Shown here piece after piece: positions 1 through 5,742 of a stretch of DNA of 5,872 nt. The position numbers were made by a program, and so were the translations under genes. The DNA comes from Candidatus Bipolaricaulota bacterium (GTDB taxonomy: Bacteria > Bipolaricaulota > Bipolaricaulia > UBA7950 > UBA9294). The stretch lies in the NCBI GenBank assembly GCA_030612485.1, contig JAUWNS010000146.1, positions 1 through 5,872 of the forward strand, given 5' to 3'. Below the pieces are notes generated by a model. That model saw only the letters and a program-made list of their open reading frames with translations, did not search any database and was not told where the DNA came from. Positions within the stretch are counted from its first letter, which is position 1; every line of letters begins with the position of its first letter.

Positions 1-518
1 GGAATCCAACCAGGGCCCGACACACGATACGCACTGATGAACACCATCAACAACAACGTCCACGCCAGAAGTGGTGCAACTGCTGTCCCCACTAGATACA
101 GTGGAACACTGAACAGAATGTCGCCCACGCTCCCAGCCATAAGAATCACCCCGGCCTGGGAGACCGTCCACCATGCAAGACCCCCGATGATAACCGCGTA
201 AACGAGGGCCGTGATCAGTGCGAAGGCGAATCGAGCAAGCACGTGCAAATACCCGCTCGGAGGACTGAGTAACAGCACCTGATACTGCCCCTGGCGCGTC
301 TCTCCGCGGATTCGGCCGATCATTAAACACAGGACGAGTACGCCAATCAGCGCTGCACCGGTGAGGAGACCAGCTCGAACACCTAGCCGCTCCCCAATTT
401 CTGCAAGTCGCACCTGATGCATGCCCCACGCCCAGAAGGCAAGCGATCCGATAAGTGCTGCTGCCCACACCCGGGAACGCCGGTACTCAAGCCAAAGCAG
501 TGTTTTGAACCTCTTCAT
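1..518 (-). CDS. ABC transporter membrane permease, ABC-2-like, N-terminal part (runs off window)
   Basis: My translation of the minus strand from the ATG at 518-516 stays open for 172 codons to the window edge, so the C-terminus is missing. It begins MKRFKTLLWLEYRRSR, a short basic amphipathic start typical of ABC-2 type permeases. Hydrophobic membrane segments follow at about residues 17-33, 52-68, 94-118, 122-150 and 151-164. The start codon overlaps the ATPase stop as ATGA, and a GGAGGTG ribosome binding site lies 5 bases upstream, so the two proteins are probably made in fixed ratio from one message. By position it is the transmembrane partner of the ATPase, forming an exporter under the upstream GntR repressor. 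The family call rests on topology and operon context rather than a signature motif; the substrate cannot be read from the sequence. Confidence 0.8.
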   Translation of the reverse strand, partial: MKRFKTLLWLEYRRSRVWAAALIGSLAFWAWGMHQVRLAEIGERLGVRAGLLTGAALIGVLVLCLMIGRIRGETRQGQYQVLLLSPPSGYLHVLARFAFALITALVYAVIIGGLAWWTVSQAGVILMAGSVGDILFSVPLYLVGTAVAPLLAWTLLLMVFISAYRVSGPGWI

Positions 519-1195
519 CCCAGCACCTCCCGGAAGGCATCGACCACACTCTTGCCCTGTTCGCGCAGCTCCTCCGCTTGTGTGTCCAGAGCCAACCGCC
601 CATCGCGCAGGTAGATAACGCGCTCGAACAACCCTTCGGCTTCCGCTACCTCGTGGGTCGAAAGGAGGATCGTCTCGTCGGTATGCCACTCACCCACCAA
701 GGACGTCAGGATCTTCTCGCGCGAGAGCAGATCTATCCCTGCCAACGGCTCGTCGAGCAGGTAGAGCTTTGCATCGCGCGCCAGTGCCATTGCCAGACGC
801 AACCGGCCGCGTTCGCCCTTCGACATTACCTTTGTTTTTCGTCGCGGGACATCGAGTGTGTTAAGCAGCTCACGAAAGCGGCTGCAATCGAAATCGCCGT
901 ACAATCCTGCCATGAAGCGCTCGGCATCCGCCGGCGTCATCCAGGCGTAGAGCGAATCGGTCTCGCCGAGGTAGACGATCTTTGCCCGATTGCGACGCGG
1001 CGGACCGTTAAAGGCCATCACCTTACCTTCGGTAGGGGTCAGTAGACCCGCAAGCAGCTTCAGCATCGTCGATTTTCCACTTCCATTAAGTCCGAGCACA
1101 CCAACGATCTCGCCAGCGGGAAAATCGAGTGTCAGTCCCCGCACGCCCTCGGCCTTGTAGTAACACTTGGTCACGTTATTTAGTTTCGCCAGCAT
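515..1195 (-). CDS. ABC transporter ATP-binding protein, YtrB/BcrA-like exporter type
   Basis: This is a 226-residue single nucleotide-binding domain that powers the adjacent permease at the inner face of the membrane. Motifs in order: Walker A GLNGSGKST at residues 35-43; a Q-loop region IVYLGE at 73-78, with Glu where the canonical Gln sits; a signature loop MSKGERGRL at 124-132 instead of LSGGQ; Walker B LYLLDEP at 144-150 with catalytic Glu149; D-loop AGID at 152-155; and the switch His181 in LLSTHE. The SKG-type signature and Q-loop Glu are usual in GntR-linked and BcrA-like ABC-2 exporters, so the enzyme looks active. The ATG at 1195 lies inside the gntR 3' end (20-base overlap) and has an AAGGAGGT site 5 bases upstream. 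The substrate is unknown; related systems handle peptide antibiotics or cell-envelope stress. Confidence 0.93.
   Translation of the reverse strand: MLAKLNNVTKCYYKAEGVRGLTLDFPAGEIVGVLGLNGSGKSTMLKLLAGLLTPTEGKVMAFNGPPRRNRAKIVYLGETDSLYAWMTPADAERFMAGLYGDFDCSRFRELLNTLDVPRRKTKVMSKGERGRLRLAMALARDAKLYLLDEPLAGIDLLSREKILTSLVGEWHTDETILLSTHEVAEAEGLFERVIYLRDGRLALDTQAEELREQGKSVVDAFREVLG
524..530 (-). promoter_or_regulatory. Ribosome binding site of the permease gene
   Basis: The minus strand reads GGAGGTG here, inside the 3' end of the ATPase gene, 5 bases before the permease ATG at 518. It supports that start and translational coupling through the ATGA overlap. Confidence 0.75.
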
Positions 1196-1562
1196 TCAGC
1201 ACCTCCTTCAGGACGGAGATCCCTTCCGAACTTGGAATCCCCAACCGTCTGATCTCCCACGCATAGATTGTTGCTGCAGAGTGGAGCATCTCTGCGCGCA
1301 TCACCGCAACGGGCGCATCTTTACGCACAAACGTACCCAGCCCCCGCCGTTTCTCGATCACACCCTGCCTTTCCAGCTCCATGTAGGCGTGGACCACCGT
1401 GTTCGGGTTCACCCCTAGTATTTGCGCCAACTCCCTCGCCGAGGCCAACTTCTCTCCCGGTGAAAGATCACCGCGCGCCAGAGCTCGGCGCACGTTCTGC
1501 GCGATCTGTACGAAGATCGGTCCTGCGTTCATGTCGAGAGTCCAGTCTTTCTTCTTCGTCAT
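1176..1562 (-). CDS. GntR-family transcriptional repressor, YtrA subfamily
   Basis: A 128-residue DNA-binding protein, the usual short YtrA-type length. The winged helix-turn-helix covers about residues 14-80: PIFVQIAQNVRRAL, the conserved loop GEKLASARELA (residues 36-46), the recognition-helix stretch GVNPNTVVHAYMELERQG (50-67), and the wing KRRGLGTFV (71-79). A short helical tail follows, with no large effector domain, as expected for YtrA members, which dimerise through this tail. It heads the operon with the ATPase and permease and most likely represses it. The start codon lies inside a perfect 40-bp palindrome that is the probable operator, which argues for autorepression. No ribosome binding site precedes the ATG, and the likely -10 box ends 8 bases upstream, so the message is probably leaderless. 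Met11 is a possible later start but also lacks a binding site and would remove conserved N-terminal residues. Confidence 0.93.
   Translation of the reverse strand: MTKKKDWTLDMNAGPIFVQIAQNVRRALARGDLSPGEKLASARELAQILGVNPNTVVHAYMELERQGVIEKRRGLGTFVRKDAPVAVMRAEMLHSAATIYAWEIRRLGIPSSEGISVLKEVLNAGETK
1201..1208 (-). promoter_or_regulatory. Ribosome binding site of the ATPase gene
   Basis: The minus strand reads AAGGAGGT within the last codons of gntR, 5 bases before the ATPase ATG at 1195. It fixes that start and shows that the downstream gene is translated efficiently although the repressor gene lacks such a site. Confidence 0.85.
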
Positions 1563-1594
1563 AGTGTACTAGTATACTAGTACACTATGACGAA
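1555..1594. promoter_or_regulatory. 40-bp perfect palindrome, probable GntR/YtrA operator
   Basis: The left arm TTCGTCATAGTGTACTAGTA (1555-1574) is followed without any spacer by its exact reverse complement (1575-1594). Symmetry breaks at 1554/1595. Inside are symmetric AGTGTA (1563-1568) and TACACT (1581-1586) half-sites with 12 bases between them. From memory, AGTGTA/TACACT half-sites with similar spacing are the operator of Bacillus subtilis YtrA. The palindrome covers the gntR start codon and the candidate -10 box, so a bound repressor dimer would block the promoter directly. Perfect symmetry is sequence fact; operator function is inference from position and family. Confidence 0.85.
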
Positions 1595-1600
1595 AATCAA
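1571..1600 (-). promoter_or_regulatory. Promoter of the gntR-ABC operon
   Basis: Reading the minus strand, TTGATT (1600-1595) and TATACT (1576-1571) are separated by 18 bases and resemble sigma-70 -35 and -10 boxes (4 and 5 of 6 matches). The -10 box lies inside the palindrome. The expected start of transcription is near 1563-1565, within a base or so of the gntR ATG at 1562, so the transcript would have essentially no leader. Confidence 0.6.
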
Positions 1601-1668
1601 GTCGGAAACAGATCGGCATCCCTTCCATCGTCTGCGGAGATTCACGATAACCAGATACAGATCGCTGA

Positions 1669-2559
1669 TTAATCCGGCGTTTTGCGGACGTTAGTCACCA
1701 GGACTCCGGCGATGCAGAGCACTCCACCGAGGAGCGACAGCCATGTTGGAATCTCGCCCAGCCATACCCAAGCGATCACAATGGCGAGGACCGGGTTCAG
1801 GTACAGGAAGCTGGTCACGTTCGATGCCGGTGAGCGCGACAGGGCATAAACCCAAAGAACATAGGCGATCGCTGCGGGGAAGACGCCGAGATACAGGGCG
1901 GCACCGGTTGCAGAGATTGGTGCAATCTGAACCGTTGTGATAAGGCGCGGGAGGAAGACAAGCATCGGCAGCGTCCCCGCCCAGATCACGTAGGTCGTGA
2001 ACTCGAGTGGGCTGTATCGCTCGATGAACCGCTTCTGCACGACGCTGTAGATGCTTGTGAGAACAGCGGCTAGCAAGATAAGGAGCGCTCCTATTTCGAG
2101 GTGTACGCCACTGCCCTCCCCAAAGGCAATCAAGACAACACCAAGAAAACTCAGCCCCACGCCCACCCATCCTATTGCCCGAAACCGTTCCCCGAGGAAG
2201 AACCCAGCGAGAAGAGCCGTGAATATCGGGACAGAAGCGATAAGCATACTCGCCGAACCGGCGGTCACCGTCACCTCACCGACGTTCAGCAAAAGGTGAT
2301 ACCCAGTGATACCGAGCAGGCCGAGCACTGCAATCAACGGAAGGTCGCGAAGCTTCGGAAGGCGCATCCTGCTCGCGATCGCGTAGATTCCAAGCACAGC
2401 CGACGCAGTCAAGAAACGCAACAGTGCCAACTCACACGGACCGTAGGCGATAAGCGCCGCGCGAATCGCCGCGAACGCCGACGACCAGAAGATCAAGGTC
2501 ACAGCCAAAGCAATCAGTGTACGCCTGTCGGTTGGAGTATTCATCAGCGGATGCAGCAC
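1669..2559 (-). CDS. EamA/DMT-family transporter, full length
   Basis: A 296-residue inner-membrane protein of drug/metabolite transporter size, with about ten hydrophobic helices arranged as two EamA repeats (about residues 15-146 and 156-290). Each repeat ends in the family's typical turn and helix: LGERFRAIGWVGVGLSFLG from residue 122 and LGEIPTWLSLLGGVLCIAG from 267. The segment SPASNVTSFLYLNPVLAIV (243-261) is characteristic of the second repeat. DMT members export amino acids, metabolites or drugs; the substrate cannot be inferred. The start is uncertain: the frame opens with GTG at 2559, while an ATG at 2544 (MNTPTDRR, 291 residues) gives a more usual N-terminus. Neither has a convincing ribosome binding site. 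The stop is 106 bases before gntR on the same strand; I see no clear terminator between them. Upstream, ppnP ends 86 bases away. Confidence 0.93.
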   Translation of the reverse strand: MLHPLMNTPTDRRTLIALAVTLIFWSSAFAAIRAALIAYGPCELALLRFLTASAVLGIYAIASRMRLPKLRDLPLIAVLGLLGITGYHLLLNVGEVTVTAGSASMLIASVPIFTALLAGFFLGERFRAIGWVGVGLSFLGVVLIAFGEGSGVHLEIGALLILLAAVLTSIYSVVQKRFIERYSPLEFTTYVIWAGTLPMLVFLPRLITTVQIAPISATGAALYLGVFPAAIAYVLWVYALSRSPASNVTSFLYLNPVLAIVIAWVWLGEIPTWLSLLGGVLCIAGVLVTNVRKTPD

Positions 2560-2581
2560 GTGATCCAGAACATCGCTCGTT

Positions 2582-2611
2582 ACTCTAAAGCAAATATTGT
2601 CGCTGTGGAAA
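2582..2611 (-). promoter_or_regulatory. Possible promoter of the EamA transporter gene
   Basis: On the minus strand TTTCCA (2611-2606) and TAGAGT (2587-2582) are 18 bases apart and fall in the short gap between ppnP and the transporter gene. Both boxes match only 4 of 6 consensus positions, so this is a weak candidate. Read-through from ppnP is an alternative. Confidence 0.25.
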
Positions 2612-2645
2612 GGCTGGTATTTATTACAGAGTACATATGTGGTAT

Positions 2646-2927
2646 CTACCGATACATGCAGATGTACGATGAGTCCTGTTCAACCTTCAACTGGAACTTC
2701 TCATTTGCCTCGACTATGAACGTGTCGTACGGTGCGTAGTCTTTCCACTCATCGCTTCCCGGCAGCCTGACAGTGAGCTTCCCACTCGTAACCGTCATGA
2801 TCTCTTTGGTTGACGTTCCAAATTCATATTCGCCCGCTGCCATGACACCGACGGTCGCCGAACCGTTCACACCCTCAAAAGCTATCGACTTGACCTTTCC
2901 ATCAAAATACTCATTTGTCTTAAACAT
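2646..2927 (-). CDS. ppnP: Pyrimidine/purine nucleoside phosphorylase PpnP (YaiE/DUF1255 cupin)
   Basis: A 93-residue cytoplasmic cupin, one residue shorter than Escherichia coli PpnP as I recall it. The N-terminus [11 protein letters not shown] (residues 5-15) and the stretch [20 protein letters not shown] (27-46) match that protein closely, as do SGKLTVRLP and the C-terminal SYICMYR. The family performs phosphorolysis of purine and pyrimidine nucleosides, giving free base and ribose-1-phosphate, in nucleoside salvage. The start is firm: AGGAGG lies 8 bases before the ATG. The gene stands alone or leads into the EamA transporter gene 86 bases downstream on the same strand; a link to nucleoside or base export is possible but unsupported. 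An inverted repeat lies directly upstream of the ribosome binding site. Confidence 0.95.
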   Translation of the reverse strand: MFKTNEYFDGKVKSIAFEGVNGSATVGVMAAGEYEFGTSTKEIMTVTSGKLTVRLPGSDEWKDYAPYDTFIVEANEKFQLKVEQDSSYICMYR

Positions 2928-2935
2928 TTATACTT

Positions 2936-2941
2936 CCTCCT
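2936..2941 (-). promoter_or_regulatory. Ribosome binding site of ppnP
   Basis: AGGAGG on the minus strand, 8 bases before the ppnP ATG at 2927. It confirms the start. Confidence 0.85.
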
Positions 2942-2948
2942 CATTGAT

Positions 2949-2986
2949 TTGCCGATCAACGCTGGGCTTTTTGGCCATATCGGCAA
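2949..2986. repeat. Inverted repeat upstream of ppnP, leader hairpin or operator
   Basis: TTGCCGAT (2949-2956) and ATCGGCAA (2979-2986) are exact reverse complements separated by 22 bases. The element ends 7 bases before the ppnP ribosome binding site, a position suited to a leader-RNA stem or a regulator site. No T-run follows on the minus strand, so it does not look like a terminator. Confidence 0.5.
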
Positions 2987-3049
2987 GAGAAGGATACCAT
3001 TCCCGTGGGGTCCTCACCACCTGCAATTAGGCACACTGCCGTCCAGTAT

Positions 3050-3259
3050 CTACCACGTTATCGAAACCAGGGCCACCCCGGCGATAATCAGCAATACGCC
3101 TATGGCAGAGCAACGAGAAGGTCGTTCCTTCAGTATGAAAACGCTCGCCACAAATCCGAACAGTACCACCAGTCCCCGAATGGAGGGAACAAGATTAGCC
3201 GGCACCCGTTCGAGGGCGTTCGCCGCCGTGGCGTGCAGTCGTGCGGCGGTGAACTTCGA
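3050..3259 (-). pseudogene. C-terminal remnant of a DMT/EamA-family transporter
   Basis: My translation of the minus strand gives 69 open codons after TGA-TAA and ending in TAG. It reads as the last part of the second EamA repeat: ALERVPANLVPSI, then the hydrophobic helix GLVVLFGFVASVFIL, the family turn LKERPS, and a final helix GVLLIIAGVALVS. The same order closes the intact DMT protein in this window, but the sequences differ, so this is another family member. There is no credible start codon or ribosome binding site, and consecutive in-frame stops lie just upstream. The gene is therefore decayed, with perhaps three quarters of its length lost. It sits upstream of ppnP on the same strand and probably contributes nothing. 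Confidence 0.65.
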
Positions 3260-3291
3260 TTATCACAAGATCGTTCGCAGTATGAGGCAAT

Positions 3292-3399
3292 TTATGAACG
3301 GATTCTAGGAGAGGATTGACGACTGTCAATCAGGCCGAATAGAAGTCCCTTTTTCCAAGCGAGCGCCTTTGCTTGATTTCTCCTATCTGAAGCGGACAT
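3292..3399 (-). pseudogene. Possible N-terminal scrap of the same decayed DMT transporter
   Basis: A 35-codon minus-strand frame from ATG at 3399 begins MSASDRRNQAKALAWKKGLL and continues FGLI before losing membrane character and stopping. A basic start running into KGLLFGLI resembles the first helix of DMT proteins. With the C-terminal remnant only 32 bases further on, a large internal deletion would explain both. The match is short and there is no ribosome binding site, so this is tentative. It could be noncoding sequence in the leader of the divergent gene. Confidence 0.25.
3315..3330. repeat. Small inverted repeat
   Basis: ATTGAC and GTCAAT (6-bp arms) flank GACT in the otherwise featureless stretch before the plus-strand gene. 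The first arm contains TTGAC, a -35-like sequence, but no suitable -10 box follows at the right distance. Function unknown. Confidence 0.3.
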
Positions 3400-3419
3400 A
3401 GGCTGACTACGGGTTCGGT

Positions 3420-3449
3420 TTGCTCCAGTCGACCGATTCGTAATAGAAT
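3420..3449 (+). promoter_or_regulatory. Candidate promoter of the secreted-protein gene
   Basis: TAGAAT (3444-3449) matches the -10 consensus at 5 of 6 positions, with TTGCTC (3420-3425) as a weak -35 box at 18 bases. Transcription would begin near 3456, leaving a leader of about 15 bases that contains the complete ribosome binding site. The -10 box lies inside the hairpin at 3434-3451, so the same bases may act as promoter, operator or terminator. Confidence 0.4.
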
Positions 3450-3457
3450 CGTTTTTT
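3434..3457 (+). terminator. Terminator-like hairpin with T6 directly before a ribosome binding site
   Basis: CGATTC (3434-3439) and GAATCG (3446-3451) form a perfect 6-bp stem with loop GTAATA, followed at once by six T (3452-3457). This is the form of a short intrinsic terminator on the plus strand. No gene upstream on the plus strand needs one, and the T-run abuts the next gene's ribosome binding site. It may attenuate upstream transcripts, or be a palindromic operator over the candidate promoter. Confidence 0.45.
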
Positions 3458-3466
3458 GGAGGTGAT
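3458..3466 (+). promoter_or_regulatory. Ribosome binding site that fixes the start of the secreted-protein gene
   Basis: GGAGGTGAT is a nine-base match to the complement of the 16S rRNA 3' end. GGAGG lies 8 bases before ATG 3471 but only 2 before ATG 3465, and it overlaps the TTG at 3456. It therefore selects 3471. Confidence 0.85.
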
Positions 3467-3470
3467 GGAA

Positions 3471-5678
3471 ATGCGTCGGAAAACCTGTCAATACGCTCTC
3501 CTCTCAGCCTTTCTAGTTGTCAGAATATTGTTTTCTGTCCTAGGATTCGCAGAAGAAAGCTGTGCATGCTACGACCAGCCCGATGACCCGTGCATCGCAC
3601 AGGCATTGACCCTGACGAGTATCGAGTTCCCTCATCAGGTTTTAAGAGACGGTGAATACGTGGATTCATGCTTCCACGACGCCTTGTATGAGTTCGGCGA
3701 AAACTCGGAGGTATGGGTCATCATCCAGGTTGATCCGGGAGGAAATTGTTACGAGTGTGCGCAAACATACATCCTGTATCGTCCGAGGTTGAATGTGAAA
3801 AGCGGAGAGGACTTCGAGTTTGCGGTGAATGACCCTGGGTTTACAGCGAGCAACGTCGTCTTTTCCATGTCTGAATGCAGCCCTCGCACTCCCTATAAAG
3901 TAACCGCAGCAATCATTGAGGAAGATCAAAACTACACGGATGTGCTGAAACGGCTTGCCAAAATCGTTCCTCTACGTGGCTTTGCCGTTCTCAATACGAC
4001 GGGGAGTCGCAAAAAGGAAACCGCAGAAGAAAAAGGCTGGTCGATCAGGATCGAAGCCCCGATCCTCCAGAATATCTACCATGCGATCGTCTACGATGCC
4101 TATCAAGGGAACAAACCTGAAGATGAATGGGAGCGCAACAGCAATGACATAGTGCTGAGGATCACCAGCTGGCCAGTGCACGGCCTTGACTTTGTCGGTC
4201 TGCGAAAATCACCTAGATTGCCGAAAGAGACTGGAGAAATACGCTTGCGTACTAGCGCTTCGTCAGAAGAAGTCTCTGGAGACTTCGGATGCTCCCGCGA
4301 GGCCGCCGCGCGTGAGACGCAGGCCGAAGCGTTTCACAAAACCGCGACGATGAATAACTCTCCAGGGGCACCCCATCCACCACCGCTGCAGCAGATCATC
4401 AACAACTCCCCTTCGGGGTTTCATTGTTATGGCCCTGGATCGGCGAATCTTCCCAAAAACAGTGTCGGGATGGAGGTTACCAAGCGTACAATAGTCAACG
4501 CCGGACCGAACAACAGCATCGTTATCTTGAAACTCGCGACCGTGGTGATCCGGTTTAAGGATTACTCGGACTACGTTTACTGGAATGACGTAGAGGAATG
4601 TATCGATCAGGAGGGGAACATCACCTCTGGAACTTACGATCGCGGGGATGGAGCCTCTCGGATTGGCTCCAAACGTTCACGTTCCCGCAGCGACTTTTGG
4701 AAGGCGGATATACTACAAACCCATCGGTACGTGTGGGGCAGCTCCGTGGGCTCTCCCCTCGCTCTGTCGGAGATTATTGACCTATCGACTGCTGATGGGC
4801 CTTCTGTGGATGAGATAGTGATCACCACCGGTGCGGGAGGAACGCTGGATCTCACCGGGCTTGGACCTGTAAGCAGCCTCTTTGGCACGTCAGGGAGTGT
4901 AAAACCATCGCTTGTTGCCAATGATGCGATCACGATCTATGCCGATGATATCCTTCTTGATCCCGGGGACTCCTTGTCGGACTTGATGAGCCCTGTACCC
5001 ACCGTCAAGCCTGGGATCGATGGATTCCACCTCATCCTCCCTGAGGGGGTAGGGGTGCTGACCGGTGAGGATATTCTCCCGATCGGGGTGATGAGTTGGG
5101 CGAGCAGTCCCCAAACTGTGTCGTTATCCTGGCAGGATAGCAGAGGGTGGGTAGCACCCGGCACGATGCCGGTGTACCTGCCGTCTGGAGGCATGACGTT
5201 CGTCAACCTATTGGTCCATGTGCCGGAGGGAGCTGATCTAGTCTCTTCCTCCAGCATGCTCACGTTCACCGGAATCTCGCAGTCGCTCGGTTCCACTGAA
5301 AGCATTTGCGAGCTGATTGCGTCCACGTCGGTGGATGCGGATGATGTACTTGCTCAACCGACTGAAGAGGCGTCCGCGGAACCGGCCGTTGCCGAGGAAC
5401 CCCCGGAACCGGGCATCCCCGAGGAGATCTTGACGTGCACCGAAGACCTAGGAGAAGCATCCGGCACCGACTACAAGAATAGCGGCTTTCGCCGGCACAA
5501 AGTATCCCCGTCAAAGCGTCTAAAATTCTTCAAAGACGAAATCGATGCCTACTTGGACTGCAACAAGCTTGGACCCTGTGCACGAACGGTGAAGACCTGG
5601 TTGCAACAAGCTTCGCTGGAGCTACAGAAGGAGCTGGCAGAGATCTTCTACACGGCATTTCAGAAAGCCAACCGGTAG
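3471..5678 (+). CDS. Large exported cysteine-rich protein of unknown function
   Basis: I do not recognise this 735-residue protein. Residues 1-27 form a signal peptide: MRRK, a hydrophobic core to VLGFA, likely cleaved before Glu28. The mature N-terminus is cysteine-rich (Cys31, 33, 41, 67, 93, 96, 136), including CAC and CYEC, which suggests disulfides or metal binding outside the cytoplasm. The middle has few cysteines (274, 319, 377), a Pro/Asn-rich linker near 300-318 and an Arg/Ser stretch SRIGSKRSRSRS (396-407). Residues about 530-606 follow the pattern of extracellular Ig-like/NEW3 beta-sandwiches: VSLSWQDSRGWV, then YLPSGGMTFVNLLVHVPEGA, then LTFTGIS. An acidic linker (about 628-655) leads to a charged, helical C-terminal domain with Cys697 and Cys703. 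There is no lipobox, C-terminal membrane anchor or LPXTG motif, so it is secreted or periplasmic. It is monocistronic. The frame extends to TTG 3456, but the ribosome binding site selects ATG 3471. Confidence 0.85.
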   Translation: MRRKTCQYALLSAFLVVRILFSVLGFAEESCACYDQPDDPCIAQALTLTSIEFPHQVLRDGEYVDSCFHDALYEFGENSEVWVIIQVDPGGNCYECAQTYILYRPRLNVKSGEDFEFAVNDPGFTASNVVFSMSECSPRTPYKVTAAIIEEDQNYTDVLKRLAKIVPLRGFAVLNTTGSRKKETAEEKGWSIRIEAPILQNIYHAIVYDAYQGNKPEDEWERNSNDIVLRITSWPVHGLDFVGLRKSPRLPKETGEIRLRTSASSEEVSGDFGCSREAAARETQAEAFHKTATMNNSPGAPHPPPLQQIINNSPSGFHCYGPGSANLPKNSVGMEVTKRTIVNAGPNNSIVILKLATVVIRFKDYSDYVYWNDVEECIDQEGNITSGTYDRGDGASRIGSKRSRSRSDFWKADILQTHRYVWGSSVGSPLALSEIIDLSTADGPSVDEIVITTGAGGTLDLTGLGPVSSLFGTSGSVKPSLVANDAITIYADDILLDPGDSLSDLMSPVPTVKPGIDGFHLILPEGVGVLTGEDILPIGVMSWASSPQTVSLSWQDSRGWVAPGTMPVYLPSGGMTFVNLLVHVPEGADLVSSSSMLTFTGISQSLGSTESICELIASTSVDADDVLAQPTEEASAEPAVAEEPPEPGIPEEILTCTEDLGEASGTDYKNSGFRRHKVSPSKRLKFFKDEIDAYLDCNKLGPCARTVKTWLQQASLELQKELAEIFYTAFQKANR

Positions 5679-5742
5679 AGAAGACTGGTGTTGCAGGTCA
5701 GTGTCCAAACAGGTGAACAGCTGGGCTCGCGTATAGGCGCTT

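Noticed and set aside
578..1045. 155-codon plus-strand open frame opposite the ABC ATPase
   Set aside because: It is antisense to a gene with all ABC motifs, and its translation lacks domain features or a ribosome binding site.
515..1195. Degenerate Q-loop (Glu for Gln) and SKGER signature as a sign of an inactive or novel ATPase
   Set aside because: Walker A, Walker B Glu and switch His are intact, and such substitutions are common in GntR-linked and BcrA-like ABC-2 exporters.
2101..2739. 212-codon plus-strand open frame across the EamA gene and into ppnP
   Set aside because: Highly charged, low-hydrophobicity shadow of two well-supported minus-strand genes; it crosses both with no independent start signal.
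2642..3054. Nine-base direct repeat GTATCTACC at the ppnP stop and near the DMT-remnant stop, as possible target-site duplication
   Set aside because: A 9-mer pair about 400 bases apart can arise by chance, and there is no transposase or terminal inverted repeat between the copies.
2949..3319. Plus-strand open frames of 104 and 119 codons in the gap after ppnP
   Set aside because: They lie opposite the DMT remnant, whose minus-strand translation has clear family character, and neither has a ribosome binding site.
3456..3473. TTG (3456) or ATG (3465) as the start of the secreted protein
   Set aside because: The GGAGGTGAT site overlaps the TTG and is too close to ATG 3465; ATG 3471 has ideal spacing and begins the signal peptide directly.
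4641..4649. RGD tripeptide (residues 391-393 of the secreted protein) as a host-cell adhesion motif
   Set aside because: A three-residue match is expected by chance in a 735-residue protein, and nothing else suggests a host-associated lifestyle.
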